A DNA stretch of 64,000 nt, from NCBI GenBank assembly GCA_947446575.1, contig CANFHC010000004.1, positions 1 to 64,000 on the forward strand. Reading direction: 5' to 3'. The stretch is from Bacteriovoracaceae bacterium. GTDB lineage: Bacteria; Bdellovibrionota; Bacteriovoracia; Bacteriovoracales; Bacteriovoracaceae. Position numbers and translations under genes: made by a program. Below, in pieces: positions 8,757 through 17,115 of the stretch (position 1 is the stretch's first letter; every line of letters begins with the position of its first letter). Under the pieces are notes generated by a model that saw only the letters and a list, made by a program, of their open reading frames with translations, searched no databases and had not been told where the DNA came from.

Positions 8757-9076
8757 GCGCAATTGATAGTACATCTTCAAGATCTATTTTCCTCCCTAAA
8801 AAAGACACTCGCGAGAGCGGCAAAGTTGGACCAAATGGCTTAAAAAGAAATTCTGAAGCAAGAAAAAGCGAATTAGAAGCTTTTTCCAAAGCAGATTCTA
8901 AAGTTGATATTGGCGATGCTATAAAAGATTTTTCTCGTATCAGAAAAGTAGCTGACGCTGCTCCTGAAATAGACAACACGGATAAGATCGCTCGCTTGAA
9001 AGCTCAAATTGCAGATGGGTCTTATAAAATCGACTACGACGAACTTAGCGATAAAATCATGGAACAAGAGTTCTAA
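8753..9076 (+). CDS. flgM: Anti-sigma-28 factor FlgM
   Basis: FlgM binds the flagellar sigma factor FliA and holds it inactive until the hook-basal body is complete and FlgM is exported. The 107-residue product has a disordered, Ser/Lys-rich N-terminal half and the family's C-terminal helices, including IARLKAQIADGSYKIDYDEL, which matches the FlgM core motif ending in SYxID. The ATG lies inside the flgJ stop region with a four-base overlap. Its place before flgN, flgK and flgL is the usual one for late-gene control. Confidence 0.87.
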   Translation: MSAIDSTSSRSIFLPKKDTRESGKVGPNGLKRNSEARKSELEAFSKADSKVDIGDAIKDFSRIRKVADAAPEIDNTDKIARLKAQIADGSYKIDYDELSDKIMEQEF

Positions 9077-9119
9077 GATAGCTTCTTAGTATTCTTTGAG
9101 ACCCACGGACGGAGCTCGA

Positions 9120-9611
9120 ATGAACGACAGACTAGCAATACTCTATTTTGAAGTCACAGATTTATGGAAACGTTTATGTGAAGAACATAACGAACTTTTT
9201 AATGTTACTTGTGATGAATACTCACTTCTTTTAAGAAGTGAACTAGATCTATTAGAGGAGAAGTTAGAAGAAAAAAATCAAATCATTCTTCGCATAGGTG
9301 CACTTGAAACTATTCGTAGAGAATTAATCGCTGATCTAAACACACTCCTTCCTGAAAAAAATATTGATAGCGTCTCTGCTTTGCTTGAAGTGATGAAGGC
9401 TTATGAAGTTGAAAAAAATCAAAAGCATCTTTTTCGCTTTAATGCTCTTTTGATTGATATCATAGAAAAAATTCAGGCACAAAATAAACGCAATCAACTT
9501 TTTATAAACAAAGCACTACTCTCACTTAAGCAAATCCGTATTGAAGCTACAGGAAAGAAAAATTTTTCTACCTATAGTGCCAAGGGATCTGCCATAAGCT
9601 CGAGCACATAA
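9120..9611 (+). CDS. flgN: FlgN-like flagellar export chaperone
   Basis: FlgN escorts the hook-filament junction proteins FlgK and FlgL to the export apparatus. The 164-residue protein is almost entirely helical and charged, and the run LLRSELDLLEEKLEEKNQI fits the FlgN coiled-coil pattern. Sequence conservation in this family is low, so the call leans on length, helicity and position directly upstream of flgK. The ATG at 9120 has GGAG five bases upstream; a TTG at 9096 would add eight residues with no ribosome site. Confidence 0.72.
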   Translation: MNDRLAILYFEVTDLWKRLCEEHNELFNVTCDEYSLLLRSELDLLEEKLEEKNQIILRIGALETIRRELIADLNTLLPEKNIDSVSALLEVMKAYEVEKNQKHLFRFNALLIDIIEKIQAQNKRNQLFINKALLSLKQIRIEATGKKNFSTYSAKGSAISSST

Positions 9612-9620
9612 GGAGAGATC

Positions 9621-11084
9621 GTGGCTGACTTATTAGGTATTGGTAAATCAGGTCTCTTCGCTTCTAAGAAAGCGCTAGAGGTAACTGGACATAACCTTTC
9701 CAACGTCAACACTGAAGGATACTCTCGCCAGCGAGTAATGCAATCAACAGCTATTCCAATTTCTACTGGTGGGTTCATTCAAGGAACGGGTGTTAAGGTC
9801 GATGGCATTAATCGTATGAACGATGAGTTCATCGATAAACGATTAAATAGCGCACTTTCTTCAAGCAAGTTTTATGAATCAAGAAGCGAACACCTAGATC
9901 AAATTGAAAGTATTTTTAATGAAGTTGATTCTGAAGGACTCAATCAAATTTTGAATAAATTTTTCAACTCTTTTAGAGAGCTTGCCAACCAACCAGAAAA
10001 TGAAACGATCCGTTCAGTTGTTCGCGACAATGCTGGTCTAGTTGTAAAAGACTTCCATCGCATCCGCGATACGCTCGATTTACAAGCTGGAAATATTGAT
10101 AGAAAAATCACTTCATCAGTTAGCGACGTAAACCAAATCCTTCACAATATTGCAAATCTCAATGGAAAAATAGCAACCATAGAAGCCCAACAGGGTGAAT
10201 CTGGAGATCTTCGCGATCAACGTGACTTAGCAATTAAAAATCTTTCTGAACATTTTAAGGTTCATACTTACACTGACAATAAAGGTCGATTTGTTATCAC
10301 TGCTCAAGGTATTGGTACACTCGTTACTGGATTACACACTCAAGATCTTGCAGTCGTTTCTAAAAATAAAAATAATTCTACTAATAATATGAATGGATCA
10401 GTAGAAGTTGTTTTAAAAGATCGCCCGTCTCAATCGGTTACCAATTCTTTTCAAGCAGGTTCCCTTGCATCAGTTATCAAGGTAAGAAATGAAGACTTGA
10501 GAAAACTGCAAGAAGATATGGATGGTATCGCCTTCCAATTTACAAATTCTGTAAACTCTATTCACCGTCAAGGTTTCGTAAATCGCCCTATTGCAATAGG
10601 CACAGATGGCACTCCAGTAGTCGCTGACAAGAAAGGATTAACGACTGGATTAGATTTTTTTACTTCTACCCTTGATAAATCTGGTGCTGCTGGAAGTATC
10701 GATCTTTCAGATTCGGTAAAAGAAGATTTAAGTAATATTGCAGCTGCACTTTCTCCGAACGCTCCAGGGGATAACCGTGTTGCAATTGCTATTTCTAAAA
10801 TTCAACATGAAAGAATTGAAGGTGAAGAATCTGTAACTTTGGAAGAAAAATATTTACAGACAATTGGGAGCATAGGTCTCGAGACTGGTAAGGCCCGTTT
10901 AGATGCTGAGCAAGCAAACGGAATTCTAGCCCAAACAAATGGAATTCGTGAAAGATTAACAGGTGTTTCTATAGATGAAGAAACAGCAAATATGGTTCGT
11001 TTCCAGCATGCCTATGAAGCATCTGCCAAGATGATGCAAGCAGCAGATGAAATGTTTAAAACGATTTTAGAACTCAAAAGGTAA
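9621..11084 (+). CDS. flgK: Hook-filament junction protein FlgK (HAP1)
   Basis: FlgK is the first hook-filament junction protein, exported with the help of FlgN. The 487-residue sequence begins GIGKSGLFASKKALEVTGHN with LSNVNTEGYSRQRV, the standard D0 pattern. It contains the GESGDLRDQRDLAIKNLSEH block and ends with ETANMVRFQHAYEASAKMMQ and the TILELKR tail. The GTG start at 9621 has AAGGAGAG immediately upstream at good spacing. It is a little shorter than the enterobacterial protein (about 547 residues), so the variable middle domain is probably reduced. flgL follows after seven bases. Confidence 0.95.
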   Translation: MADLLGIGKSGLFASKKALEVTGHNLSNVNTEGYSRQRVMQSTAIPISTGGFIQGTGVKVDGINRMNDEFIDKRLNSALSSSKFYESRSEHLDQIESIFNEVDSEGLNQILNKFFNSFRELANQPENETIRSVVRDNAGLVVKDFHRIRDTLDLQAGNIDRKITSSVSDVNQILHNIANLNGKIATIEAQQGESGDLRDQRDLAIKNLSEHFKVHTYTDNKGRFVITAQGIGTLVTGLHTQDLAVVSKNKNNSTNNMNGSVEVVLKDRPSQSVTNSFQAGSLASVIKVRNEDLRKLQEDMDGIAFQFTNSVNSIHRQGFVNRPIAIGTDGTPVVADKKGLTTGLDFFTSTLDKSGAAGSIDLSDSVKEDLSNIAAALSPNAPGDNRVAIAISKIQHERIEGEESVTLEEKYLQTIGSIGLETGKARLDAEQANGILAQTNGIRERLTGVSIDEETANMVRFQHAYEASAKMMQAADEMFKTILELKR

Positions 11085-11091
11085 GTAACAG

Positions 11092-12105
11092 ATGACAAGA
11101 GTATCTGAAAATAGTTCGACTGCTTCTTTGAAATACGCTCTTAATAGAACGAAGGCAAAGATGGAGGATTTGCAACTTAAGGGTTCAACTCTTAAGTCGA
11201 TTACCAAACCATCTGATGATCCTGTCAGTAACGTCGAAGCCATGGCCCTTACTTCAACGACTAATGATAATCTTCAGTATTTAAAAAATAGTGAATTTGC
11301 CCTTTTAAATTTGAATGTTACAGAAAAATCGCTTGAAGAGTTAACTGATATTGTCTCAAAGGCAAAAGAAATTGCCATTGCTCAATCTTCTGATTTTTTT
11401 AATGCAGACATCAGAAAAAACGTCGCAAACGAAGTTCAACAGCTCTATAATCAGTCGTTGGCTATATCTAATAAAAAAGTTGGTCTAAAACATATTTTCT
11501 CTGGAACAAATACACTTACAACTCCTTTTGATGGTGATGGAAATTACAAAGGTGACTCGGGCCACATAAGTTTGGAAGTTTCGCGTAACTTTTTTGTTCC
11601 AACAAATTTAACGGGCGAAGAAGTTTTTTTTAGTTCTGACGATAGTGATTCAATCGAAAGTCCGCTTCAAAGGTTTGAGCAATTCGACAAAAAATCAAAA
11701 GTTAATTTAAATCGTGATGTAGCTTCAAATCAAACTGAAGGCGATGATAAAAACTCCTTCAAGTCACGTGATAATCTTTTTGGGCAACTCGCAGGTCTTA
11801 CGAGCGCTCTTGAAAATAATGATGCTCAAATGATTCAAGGACTACTTGAAAAATTCGACAATACCATCAGCAGGCTCGTTACGCTTAGAACGAGGATCGG
11901 ATCAATAACAAACTCAGTTGAGTCTTCAAGATCAACTCTTGAGAGCGAGAACGTTGACCACACAGCTCGTAAAAGTGCCTTGCTTGATGCTGACGTTGTT
12001 GATTTATTTTCTGATATTAATAAGCAACAAGCAGTGCTAAAAACGACCTATCAGTCCACTCAGGGCATAATGAACCAAAGTCTTATGGACTTTCTCCACC
12101 GTTAA
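11092..12105 (+). CDS. flgL: Hook-filament junction protein FlgL (HAP3)
   Basis: FlgL is the second junction protein and the seat for flagellin. The 337-residue product has the flagellin-like N-terminal helix with LKSITKPSDDPVSNVEAMAL and the C-terminal helix VDLFSDINKQQAVLKTTYQS. FlgL is chosen over flagellin because it follows flgK directly and has the family's usual length. It is the last structural gene before csrA and fliW, the same neighbourhood seen in Bacillus, where flgK and flgL precede fliW and csrA. Confidence 0.92.
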   Translation: MTRVSENSSTASLKYALNRTKAKMEDLQLKGSTLKSITKPSDDPVSNVEAMALTSTTNDNLQYLKNSEFALLNLNVTEKSLEELTDIVSKAKEIAIAQSSDFFNADIRKNVANEVQQLYNQSLAISNKKVGLKHIFSGTNTLTTPFDGDGNYKGDSGHISLEVSRNFFVPTNLTGEEVFFSSDDSDSIESPLQRFEQFDKKSKVNLNRDVASNQTEGDDKNSFKSRDNLFGQLAGLTSALENNDAQMIQGLLEKFDNTISRLVTLRTRIGSITNSVESSRSTLESENVDHTARKSALLDADVVDLFSDINKQQAVLKTTYQSTQGIMNQSLMDFLHR

Positions 12106-12140
12106 TTTACAATAGCTTTAATGCATGCGTCGTATATCTA

Positions 12141-12176
12141 GACTAAAATAATGCAGTTTTTTCTTGCATTTTAGTC
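12141..12176 (+). other. Imperfect inverted repeat between flgL and csrA
   Basis: GACTAAAA (12141-12148) pairs with TTTTAGTC (12169-12176), and TGCA (12152-12155) with TGCA (12165-12168), leaving a three-base bulge and a nine-base loop. No U-run follows on either strand. It could be a weak terminator, a processing site or an operator; nothing in the sequence decides between these. Confidence 0.45.
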
Positions 12177-12203
12177 TTAGGGATAATATATGAAGCATTG
12201 CGG

Positions 12204-12225
12204 GTAGGATCAGGAAAGTTCCTAC
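12204..12225 (+). promoter_or_regulatory. Candidate CsrA-binding hairpin in the csrA leader
   Basis: GTAGGA (12204-12209) is fully complementary to TCCTAC (12220-12225). The ten-base loop carries AGGA, and the stem carries a second GGA. A GGA exposed in a hairpin loop is the known CsrA recognition form. It ends 23 bases before the csrA ATG, close enough to affect ribosome access, so autoregulation is a reasonable inference. Confidence 0.5.
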
Positions 12226-12248
12226 ATGTGCGATTTTGAGGTTGAGTT

Positions 12249-12479
12249 ATGCTGGTTTTGACACGGAAGCTAGGCGAAAGCATCGCAATCGACGACCATA
12301 TAAAAATTGTCGTTGTTCAAATTAAAGGTAAGCAAGTACGCTTGGGGATTAAAGCACCACCGGAGACTAAAATTCACCGGGAAGAAGTGTATAAAGCAAT
12401 CCAAGACCAAAATACTGAAGCATCTCAAGCTGACTTGAGCTCCATTACAAATTTGGCTAATGAGTTAAACAAGAAGTAA
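12249..12479 (+). CDS. csrA: Carbon storage regulator / translational regulator CsrA
   Basis: CsrA is a small dimeric RNA-binding protein that represses or stabilises target mRNAs by binding GGA motifs near the ribosome site. The 76-residue product begins with the invariant MLVLTRKLGESIAIDD and continues with IKIVVVQIKGKQVRLGIKAP and IHREEVY, the strand and helix that hold the RNA-contacting Arg. The C-terminal tail is extended beyond the 61-residue E. coli protein, which is usual in FliW-containing bacteria. GAGG lies about eight bases before the ATG. With FliW encoded next door, flagellin translation is the expected main target. Confidence 0.97.
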   Translation: MLVLTRKLGESIAIDDHIKIVVVQIKGKQVRLGIKAPPETKIHREEVYKAIQDQNTEASQADLSSITNLANELNKK

Positions 12480-12524
12480 TTTCCTGCTTGCTCTTTTGCC
12501 CCTACGACTGTTAGAATCGTTGAC

Positions 12525-12547
12525 AGAGGTCGGTATTCGACCTTTTT
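12525..12547 (+). terminator. Possible attenuator between csrA and fliW
   Basis: GGTCG (12528-12532) pairs with CGACC (12538-12542) around a five-base loop, extendable by A-U and G-U pairs, followed by TTTTT (12543-12547). The stem is short, so read-through is likely; it could lower fliW expression relative to csrA. The fliW Shine-Dalgarno sequence begins seven bases later. Confidence 0.35.
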
Positions 12548-12566
12548 GCTCAACGGAGGCCTACGA

Positions 12567-13139
12567 GTGAAAATCAAAACAACTAGATTTGGCGAACTTG
12601 AAGTCGACAAAAAAGACATTATTGAGTTTACAGAAGGTTTACTCGGTTTTGAAAATCTGAAGAAATTCTTTATCGTTGATCCAGGTGATCAGACTTTAAT
12701 TCTTTGGTTACAATCTATTGATGATGCAGGAACTGCATTCCCAATAATTGAACCTAAAATTTTCCAACCGAATTACATGGTGAAACTTCTTCCAGTCGAA
12801 CTTAACAGTTTAAGCTTAGAGAATTTACAGAACGCAAGTGTTTACACTGTTCTTACCATTCCACAAAACGTTACTGAAATGTCGGCTAATTTAAAAGCGC
12901 CAATCATTATCAATAATAAAACAAAAATGGCCCGTCAAATTGTTCTTCAAGATTCAAAGCTTGAAGTGAGATTTAAAATGTATATGGATCTTAAAAAATA
13001 CATTGTTAATTACACTTCAGATGACTCTAAGAGAACTAATGTTGCTCCAACTACTAGAGAGCAAGGACCTGCCGTTGTTCATGCTAACAATGTTCAAGTA
13101 AACAACGTTAACAAGAACAATTCGCCTGATGCTAACTAG
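12567..13139 (+). CDS. fliW: Flagellar assembly factor FliW
   Basis: FliW binds CsrA allosterically and also binds flagellin, so free FliW appears only when flagellin is exported; this sets flagellin translation. The 190-residue product has the FliW pattern: TTRFGELEVDKKDIIEFTEG, then LLGFENLKKFFIVDPGD, the SIDDAGTAFPIIEP segment and MSANLKAPIIINNKTKMARQ with IVLQD. The start is the GTG at 12567 with CGGAGG seven bases upstream; a TTG at 12546 would begin before the ribosome site. The C-terminal 40 residues are Asn-rich and lie beyond the usual FliW domain. Confidence 0.95.
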   Translation: MKIKTTRFGELEVDKKDIIEFTEGLLGFENLKKFFIVDPGDQTLILWLQSIDDAGTAFPIIEPKIFQPNYMVKLLPVELNSLSLENLQNASVYTVLTIPQNVTEMSANLKAPIIINNKTKMARQIVLQDSKLEVRFKMYMDLKKYIVNYTSDDSKRTNVAPTTREQGPAVVHANNVQVNNVNKNNSPDAN

Positions 13140-13163
13140 GATTTATTTTAGATTTTAGATAAT

Positions 13164-13190
13164 AAAAAGCCCTCCCTGAGGGCTTTTTTA
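13164..13190. terminator. Bidirectional terminator between fliW and the TPR gene
   Basis: GCCCTC (13169-13174) and GAGGGC (13178-13183) form a hairpin flanked by five A and six T residues. It serves the end of fliW on the plus strand and the convergent minus-strand TPR operon. Confidence 0.9.
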
Positions 13191-13194
13191 TTTT

Positions 13195-13935
13195 TTAGAT
13201 TGATCTAAGGTTTGTTTCTGTGGCTGTTCGAGAAAGGTTTAAATACATACTTGCTTCAGCATGAAATGGGTCTTTTAATAGAACTTTCTCCCACTCCGTT
13301 TGAGCTTCTAAAATGTTGCCATTCCCGTAGTGTAAAACACCAAGTGCGATTCTTGCAGGTGCGTAATTTGGTTCTTCATTTTTTAGCGTTCTTAGCTCTT
13401 CAACTGCCTTAGCAGTAAAACCTTTTTTCGCGTAAACTTTTGCGATTTTAATTTTTGCTTCTAGATTTTCTGGATCAAGGCCTATAACTTTATTGTACTC
13501 AAAAAGAGCTTCGTCATATCTATTATAAGAGAGGTAAAGATCAGCTATCTCGTAATGTTTTGAGGCAAACTTTTTATTAATGTGCTTATCTTCCATGAGA
13601 CCAGCACCCTTCGTTTTTCCCTTTACTCTCTCGTTGGCAGTCTCGAAAACCTTTCTAGCGTCTTCATATTGTCCAATATCGTTATAAAGGACAGATAAAC
13701 TGATCGCAGCGTCTGTATGCTCAGGGTTTAGCGTTAATACTTTATTAAAAGCCTTAATCGCCTTACCTATTTCACCGTGAATGTGAAAAATATTTGCAAG
13801 AAGAAAAAAAGCATCGACATTGTTGTCATCAGATTCAATGATTTCATTCAAAATCACTTGAGTTTTTTTATACTCTAGTTTTTCAAAACATTCTCTAGCT
13901 GACTTTAGCAATTGTTCATTGTTTGAAGTGTACAT
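13195..13935 (-). CDS. TPR-repeat protein
   Basis: This 246-residue protein consists almost entirely of tetratricopeptide repeats, which normally mediate protein-protein contacts. At least five TPR-like units can be read, for example around DAFFLLANIFHIHGEIGKAI, then AFNKVLTLNPEHTDAAISL, and YNRYDEALFEYNKVIGLDPE. There is no signal peptide, so it is probably cytoplasmic. It is the last gene of the minus-strand group that includes bamD, nine bases downstream of it. The repeat content does not reveal a specific function. Confidence 0.8.
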   Translation of the reverse strand: MYTSNNEQLLKSARECFEKLEYKKTQVILNEIIESDDNNVDAFFLLANIFHIHGEIGKAIKAFNKVLTLNPEHTDAAISLSVLYNDIGQYEDARKVFETANERVKGKTKGAGLMEDKHINKKFASKHYEIADLYLSYNRYDEALFEYNKVIGLDPENLEAKIKIAKVYAKKGFTAKAVEELRTLKNEEPNYAPARIALGVLHYGNGNILEAQTEWEKVLLKDPFHAEASMYLNLSRTATETNLRSI

Positions 13936-13944
13936 TTTAAAACC

Positions 13945-14592
13945 TCAGTGAGTGATGTGTGTTGCAGCTTCATCTATTCTAGTAAGAATGCGAAGTTTTT
14001 CATCTTTGTTTTTTAATGTTTTTAAGATGTCTTCATAGCGCGCTTTTGCAGCCTCGAAATCTTTTGTCCTAAAATAAAAATCTGCAATATAAATCTCTTT
14101 TTTCTCAAGCATGTCATCGATTTGATCGATTCTTGATTGAGCATCTTTTACGTATTCCGTACTTGGATAGTTTTGAATAAGTTCATTATAATATTTAACA
14201 GCTTCAATTCCTGCCGTTAGATCGCGATCAAATGTTGACGGCAATTGTCTGTAAAATGATTCTGAAATTCTAAAAATAACGTAACCCAGTTCATTGTACT
14301 TTGGGTGAAAGTCTCGAAATAAAATATAGGCTGAAGCAGCTTCTGCATAATTTTCTTGAGCAAATAAAATATCCGCCTGTAATAATTCAGCGTGAGTCGC
14401 ATAAAAACTGTATGGATATTGAGAGCGAATTGAGTTTAATTTTTCTGTCGCCTGTATATAGCGAGATTTTGAAATAAGTTCTTTAGCTTCTTTAAAAAGA
14501 ACTTCAGCTTCAGTGGCCCCTGGAGGTCTTTTGGTAGCACAAGATATAATAATTAAAGAAAAAGATAATATGAAAAATTTCAAAATTCTCAA
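13945..14592 (-). CDS. bamD: Outer-membrane assembly lipoprotein BamD
   Basis: BamD is the essential TPR lipoprotein of the BAM complex, which inserts beta-barrel proteins into the outer membrane. The 215-residue product has a lipoprotein signal (ILSFSLIIISC, Cys about residue 18) and BamD-type repeats: AKELISKSRYIQATEKLNSI, RSQYPYSFYATHAELLQADI, and the segment YPSTEYVKDAQSRIDQIDDM. Length is slightly shorter than the 245-residue E. coli protein. It sits between an AI-2E-type permease and a TPR protein on the same strand with short gaps. Confidence 0.87.
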   Translation of the reverse strand: MRILKFFILSFSLIIISCATKRPPGATEAEVLFKEAKELISKSRYIQATEKLNSIRSQYPYSFYATHAELLQADILFAQENYAEAASAYILFRDFHPKYNELGYVIFRISESFYRQLPSTFDRDLTAGIEAVKYYNELIQNYPSTEYVKDAQSRIDQIDDMLEKKEIYIADFYFRTKDFEAAKARYEDILKTLKNKDEKLRILTRIDEAATHITH

Positions 14593-14631
14593 AGCAAACT
14601 CCAGATGACTTAACCCTTAAAAAGAATCGTA

Positions 14632-15684
14632 TCACTTGGAGCGTTCAGTGTAAATTTCATTGTAAATTTCTGTAATAATAAGTTTGATTGCGGCAACTAC
14701 TGGAATAGATATTACCATCCCAGTAATGCCCATGTAGTGGGATCCAACGATAACACTAACAGCAACAATCATTGGGTGGAGATTGACTATTTTTGATACG
14801 AGAAACGGGAATACGAAGAAAATATCCACAACGTTTGCAATAGCGTATAGAGTAAGAATCGCCCCCATTGTTGGTGAGGTCATACCATATTCAAGCATTC
14901 CTAAAACGATTGCTGGGATTACTCCTAAAAATGGACCGACATAAGGAACAATATTCGTTAATCCAGCGATAAAACCTAAAACCACGGCGTACTTTACATC
15001 CATTAGCAACAAACCAATTGTAATAATTCCACCAACGATGATAGCTTCTACAAATTTGGCAAAAAAATAGTTCCCGAGCTGGCGGTTAAAAACGTGAATT
15101 ACATAATAAGATCTCTCGAAGATATTATTAGGAGTGAAACTTAATAATGTTTTTTTAAAAGCATCAGCATCTCGAATAATAAAAAAAGTAAAAAAAGGTA
15201 CTAGAAAAACCCATTCCATTAGATTTGCAATATAGGTTGGAAGTCGCACTACAATTGTTGTTGACCAATTCTGTAACTCTTCTAAACCTTGATAAACGTA
15301 TGCATCTCCAATTTCATGACCTGTTTTTAATTTTACCAATTCTCTGACGTATTGGAATTGTTGTATTATATATTGTTCAATTTTTGGAATTATATTTTGA
15401 AAATTTTGTGATTCTGCTGAAAGGAGTGGGATAATTTTCATTAGTGGCAGTCCAATCAAAACAGCTAAGACAATAAAAATTAGGACAGTAGCGGAGGTTT
15501 TACTTAATCTCAAGGCCATAAGTGAGCTAACGATGGGAGTAAGTGCCAATGATAAAATATAGGCAAGTGAAAGCGGAATTGAAATTCTTGGCAATGCTAG
15601 CACCAGCGAACAAAATAAAATTATTATTGAAACAAAAAAGATTAACTGAATTTTAGTAATGTTTTTTCTATTACTGAGAATCAT
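14632..15684 (-). CDS. AI-2E family (PerM/YdiK-type) permease
   Basis: This 350-residue integral membrane protein belongs to the AI-2E transporter family, whose members are annotated as autoinducer exporters or, in a few cases, antiporters; the true substrate is usually unknown. Evidence is the arrangement of two N-terminal helices, a long soluble loop (about residues 80-150), then a helical cluster with FFIIRDADAFKKTLLSFTP and the conserved GFIAGLTNIVPYVGPFLG-like block. The first codons overlap the end of the upstream cyclic-nucleotide-binding gene by 14 bases, so the two are translationally linked. Confidence 0.85.
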   Translation of the reverse strand: MILSNRKNITKIQLIFFVSIIILFCSLVLALPRISIPLSLAYILSLALTPIVSSLMALRLSKTSATVLIFIVLAVLIGLPLMKIIPLLSAESQNFQNIIPKIEQYIIQQFQYVRELVKLKTGHEIGDAYVYQGLEELQNWSTTIVVRLPTYIANLMEWVFLVPFFTFFIIRDADAFKKTLLSFTPNNIFERSYYVIHVFNRQLGNYFFAKFVEAIIVGGIITIGLLLMDVKYAVVLGFIAGLTNIVPYVGPFLGVIPAIVLGMLEYGMTSPTMGAILTLYAIANVVDIFFVFPFLVSKIVNLHPMIVAVSVIVGSHYMGITGMVISIPVVAAIKLIITEIYNEIYTERSK

Positions 15685-16291
15685 TTTTGGCTTCCAATTT
15701 TAATAGTCTTTTGTGCATTTTGCTAGCTTCGTTTGTTAGATAGTAAAGCCTGTCAGCTAATGCAATAGAAATTGATTGAATCAACTTTGCTGCAATAATT
15801 GGATGTCTCAAGATTAAATTATCTAAGTCTGGTTTAAATATCCCCACAAGTTCACATTTATTTCTAGCAATTGCAGAAGCAGTTCTCTGATTTCCTTCTT
15901 GTAGAAGAGCAAGCTCCCCGAAATAACTAAATTCTTCCAATGTTAAGAATTTCTCATTATTAATTTCAGAATCTAAATCATCATGACTTAATTCAATTGT
16001 TCCAGAATAAATAAAGTAAAAACCAATCCCAATTTCACCTGCGCGAAAAACGATTTCACCTTCGGCAAACTTGCGATTATGCATATATTTCGCGAGAATT
16101 CGAAGTTCGTTATCTGAGAAATTTTTAAGCAGCTCTATATTTCTTAAAAACTTTGGAATCGAATGTTTCCTCGCTCCACTTAACGGATTTGCCATCCATA
16201 AATATTTCATCATGGAAAAATCAATTTTTTTCGTTATCTCGAGCTTATTGGCTCCAGCATCTTTAACTTCTTGCTCGTATGAACTTGCCAT
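15671..16291 (-). CDS. Cyclic-nucleotide-binding-domain protein without an output domain
   Basis: The 206-residue protein has one CRP-like cNMP-binding fold, from about residue 50 to 180. Visible landmarks are FAEGEIVFRAGEIGIGFYFI, then SGTIELSH, and the phosphate-binding cassette FGELALLQEGNQRTASAIA, where the Glu and Arg that normally contact the cyclic nucleotide are kept. No helix-turn-helix follows; the C-terminus is a short helical tail. It probably acts as a sensor subunit through protein contacts. It overlaps the AI-2E permease gene by 14 bases and follows a TPR-SH3 gene by eight bases, so a membrane-associated role is inferred. Confidence 0.82.
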   Translation of the reverse strand: MASSYEQEVKDAGANKLEITKKIDFSMMKYLWMANPLSGARKHSIPKFLRNIELLKNFSDNELRILAKYMHNRKFAEGEIVFRAGEIGIGFYFIYSGTIELSHDDLDSEINNEKFLTLEEFSYFGELALLQEGNQRTASAIARNKCELVGIFKPDLDNLILRHPIIAAKLIQSISIALADRLYYLTNEASKMHKRLLKLEAKNDSQ

Positions 16292-16299
16292 TGTTTTTC

Positions 16300-17013
16300 C
16301 TAATAAAGACCCAATTGATCTTTGTTAATCCATCCAGCTAGTGAAATGGGAAATTTTATGTAAAACCAGCCCTCTTTAAAGTCGCCGAGAATAATTTTCG
16401 AACCTGCTTTAACTTTACCTTTTTCAGAAAATATTTTTGAAGGGCCCTCATAGACAATTACATCTTTAAAAGCCACCGCGTAATTCACTTTGTTCAAATA
16501 AAATTGTGAAAATAGAAAAGGAAAAGCTACCAATGCAACAAAAAGAGCAATGCTTGATTTTTTAACTAATTTTTTTGTTTTTAAAAGAACAGTACCCAAT
16601 AAAACTAAGATAAGTGTTATGGAGAGGTAAGCAGAACTCGGAATGCTCAAGGTGGAATTCATTATTTGATCTGGAATCATAGTTGAAGTCGATAAATCAT
16701 CTACTTGCAGTTGAGTTTTGACATATGTCAGATTATTAAGCGTAGAGCTGTTTATATAACCTTCTTTGATTGCTTTTTCTAAATGAAAGCGCGCAGCTGG
16801 ATAATCACCCATTTTTGAATAAACTGTTCCGAGATTATAGTGAAAAATACCCGAGTTTAATTGTTGCTTATTCTGCAATAAATAGTTTGCTGCACCCTTG
16901 TAATCTTTCTTAAGATAGAGTTCTTCAAAACTATTGGTGCTTGTAGAAACTTCCTTAATTGGAGCTATCCCTTGGGGTGACTTTTTCACGGTTGTTGTGT
17001 TAGTATTTTTCAT
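16300..17013 (-). CDS. TPR and SH3-like membrane protein (BatE-like layout)
   Basis: The 237-residue protein starts with a soluble TPR segment (about residues 28-85, with FHYNLGTVYSKMGDYPAARF). Two transmembrane helices follow (about 118-138 and 147-167), then a C-terminal bacterial SH3-like domain with VIVYEGPSKIFSEKGKVKAG and GWFYIKFPISLAGWINKDQL. TPR, two helices and SH3 in this order resemble BatE of the aerotolerance operon, but no BatA-D genes are visible here. It heads the minus-strand operon leading to bamD. Function is not established by the sequence. Confidence 0.65.
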   Translation of the reverse strand: MKNTNTTTVKKSPQGIAPIKEVSTSTNSFEELYLKKDYKGAANYLLQNKQQLNSGIFHYNLGTVYSKMGDYPAARFHLEKAIKEGYINSSTLNNLTYVKTQLQVDDLSTSTMIPDQIMNSTLSIPSSAYLSITLILVLLGTVLLKTKKLVKKSSIALFVALVAFPFLFSQFYLNKVNYAVAFKDVIVYEGPSKIFSEKGKVKAGSKIILGDFKEGWFYIKFPISLAGWINKDQLGLY

Positions 17014-17115
17014 AAATTAATTATCGCCTATAGCAGATTGATTGCAAGCGAGAAAAAGCATCCTACAGACTAAAAGACAACGAAAAACAATACACATTTT
17101 AGATAAGGAATGAAT

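Noticed and set aside
12165-12187. Sigma-70 promoter for csrA (TTGCAT with GATAAT)
   Set aside because: The spacer is only about 12 bases, too short for a functional -35/-10 pair.
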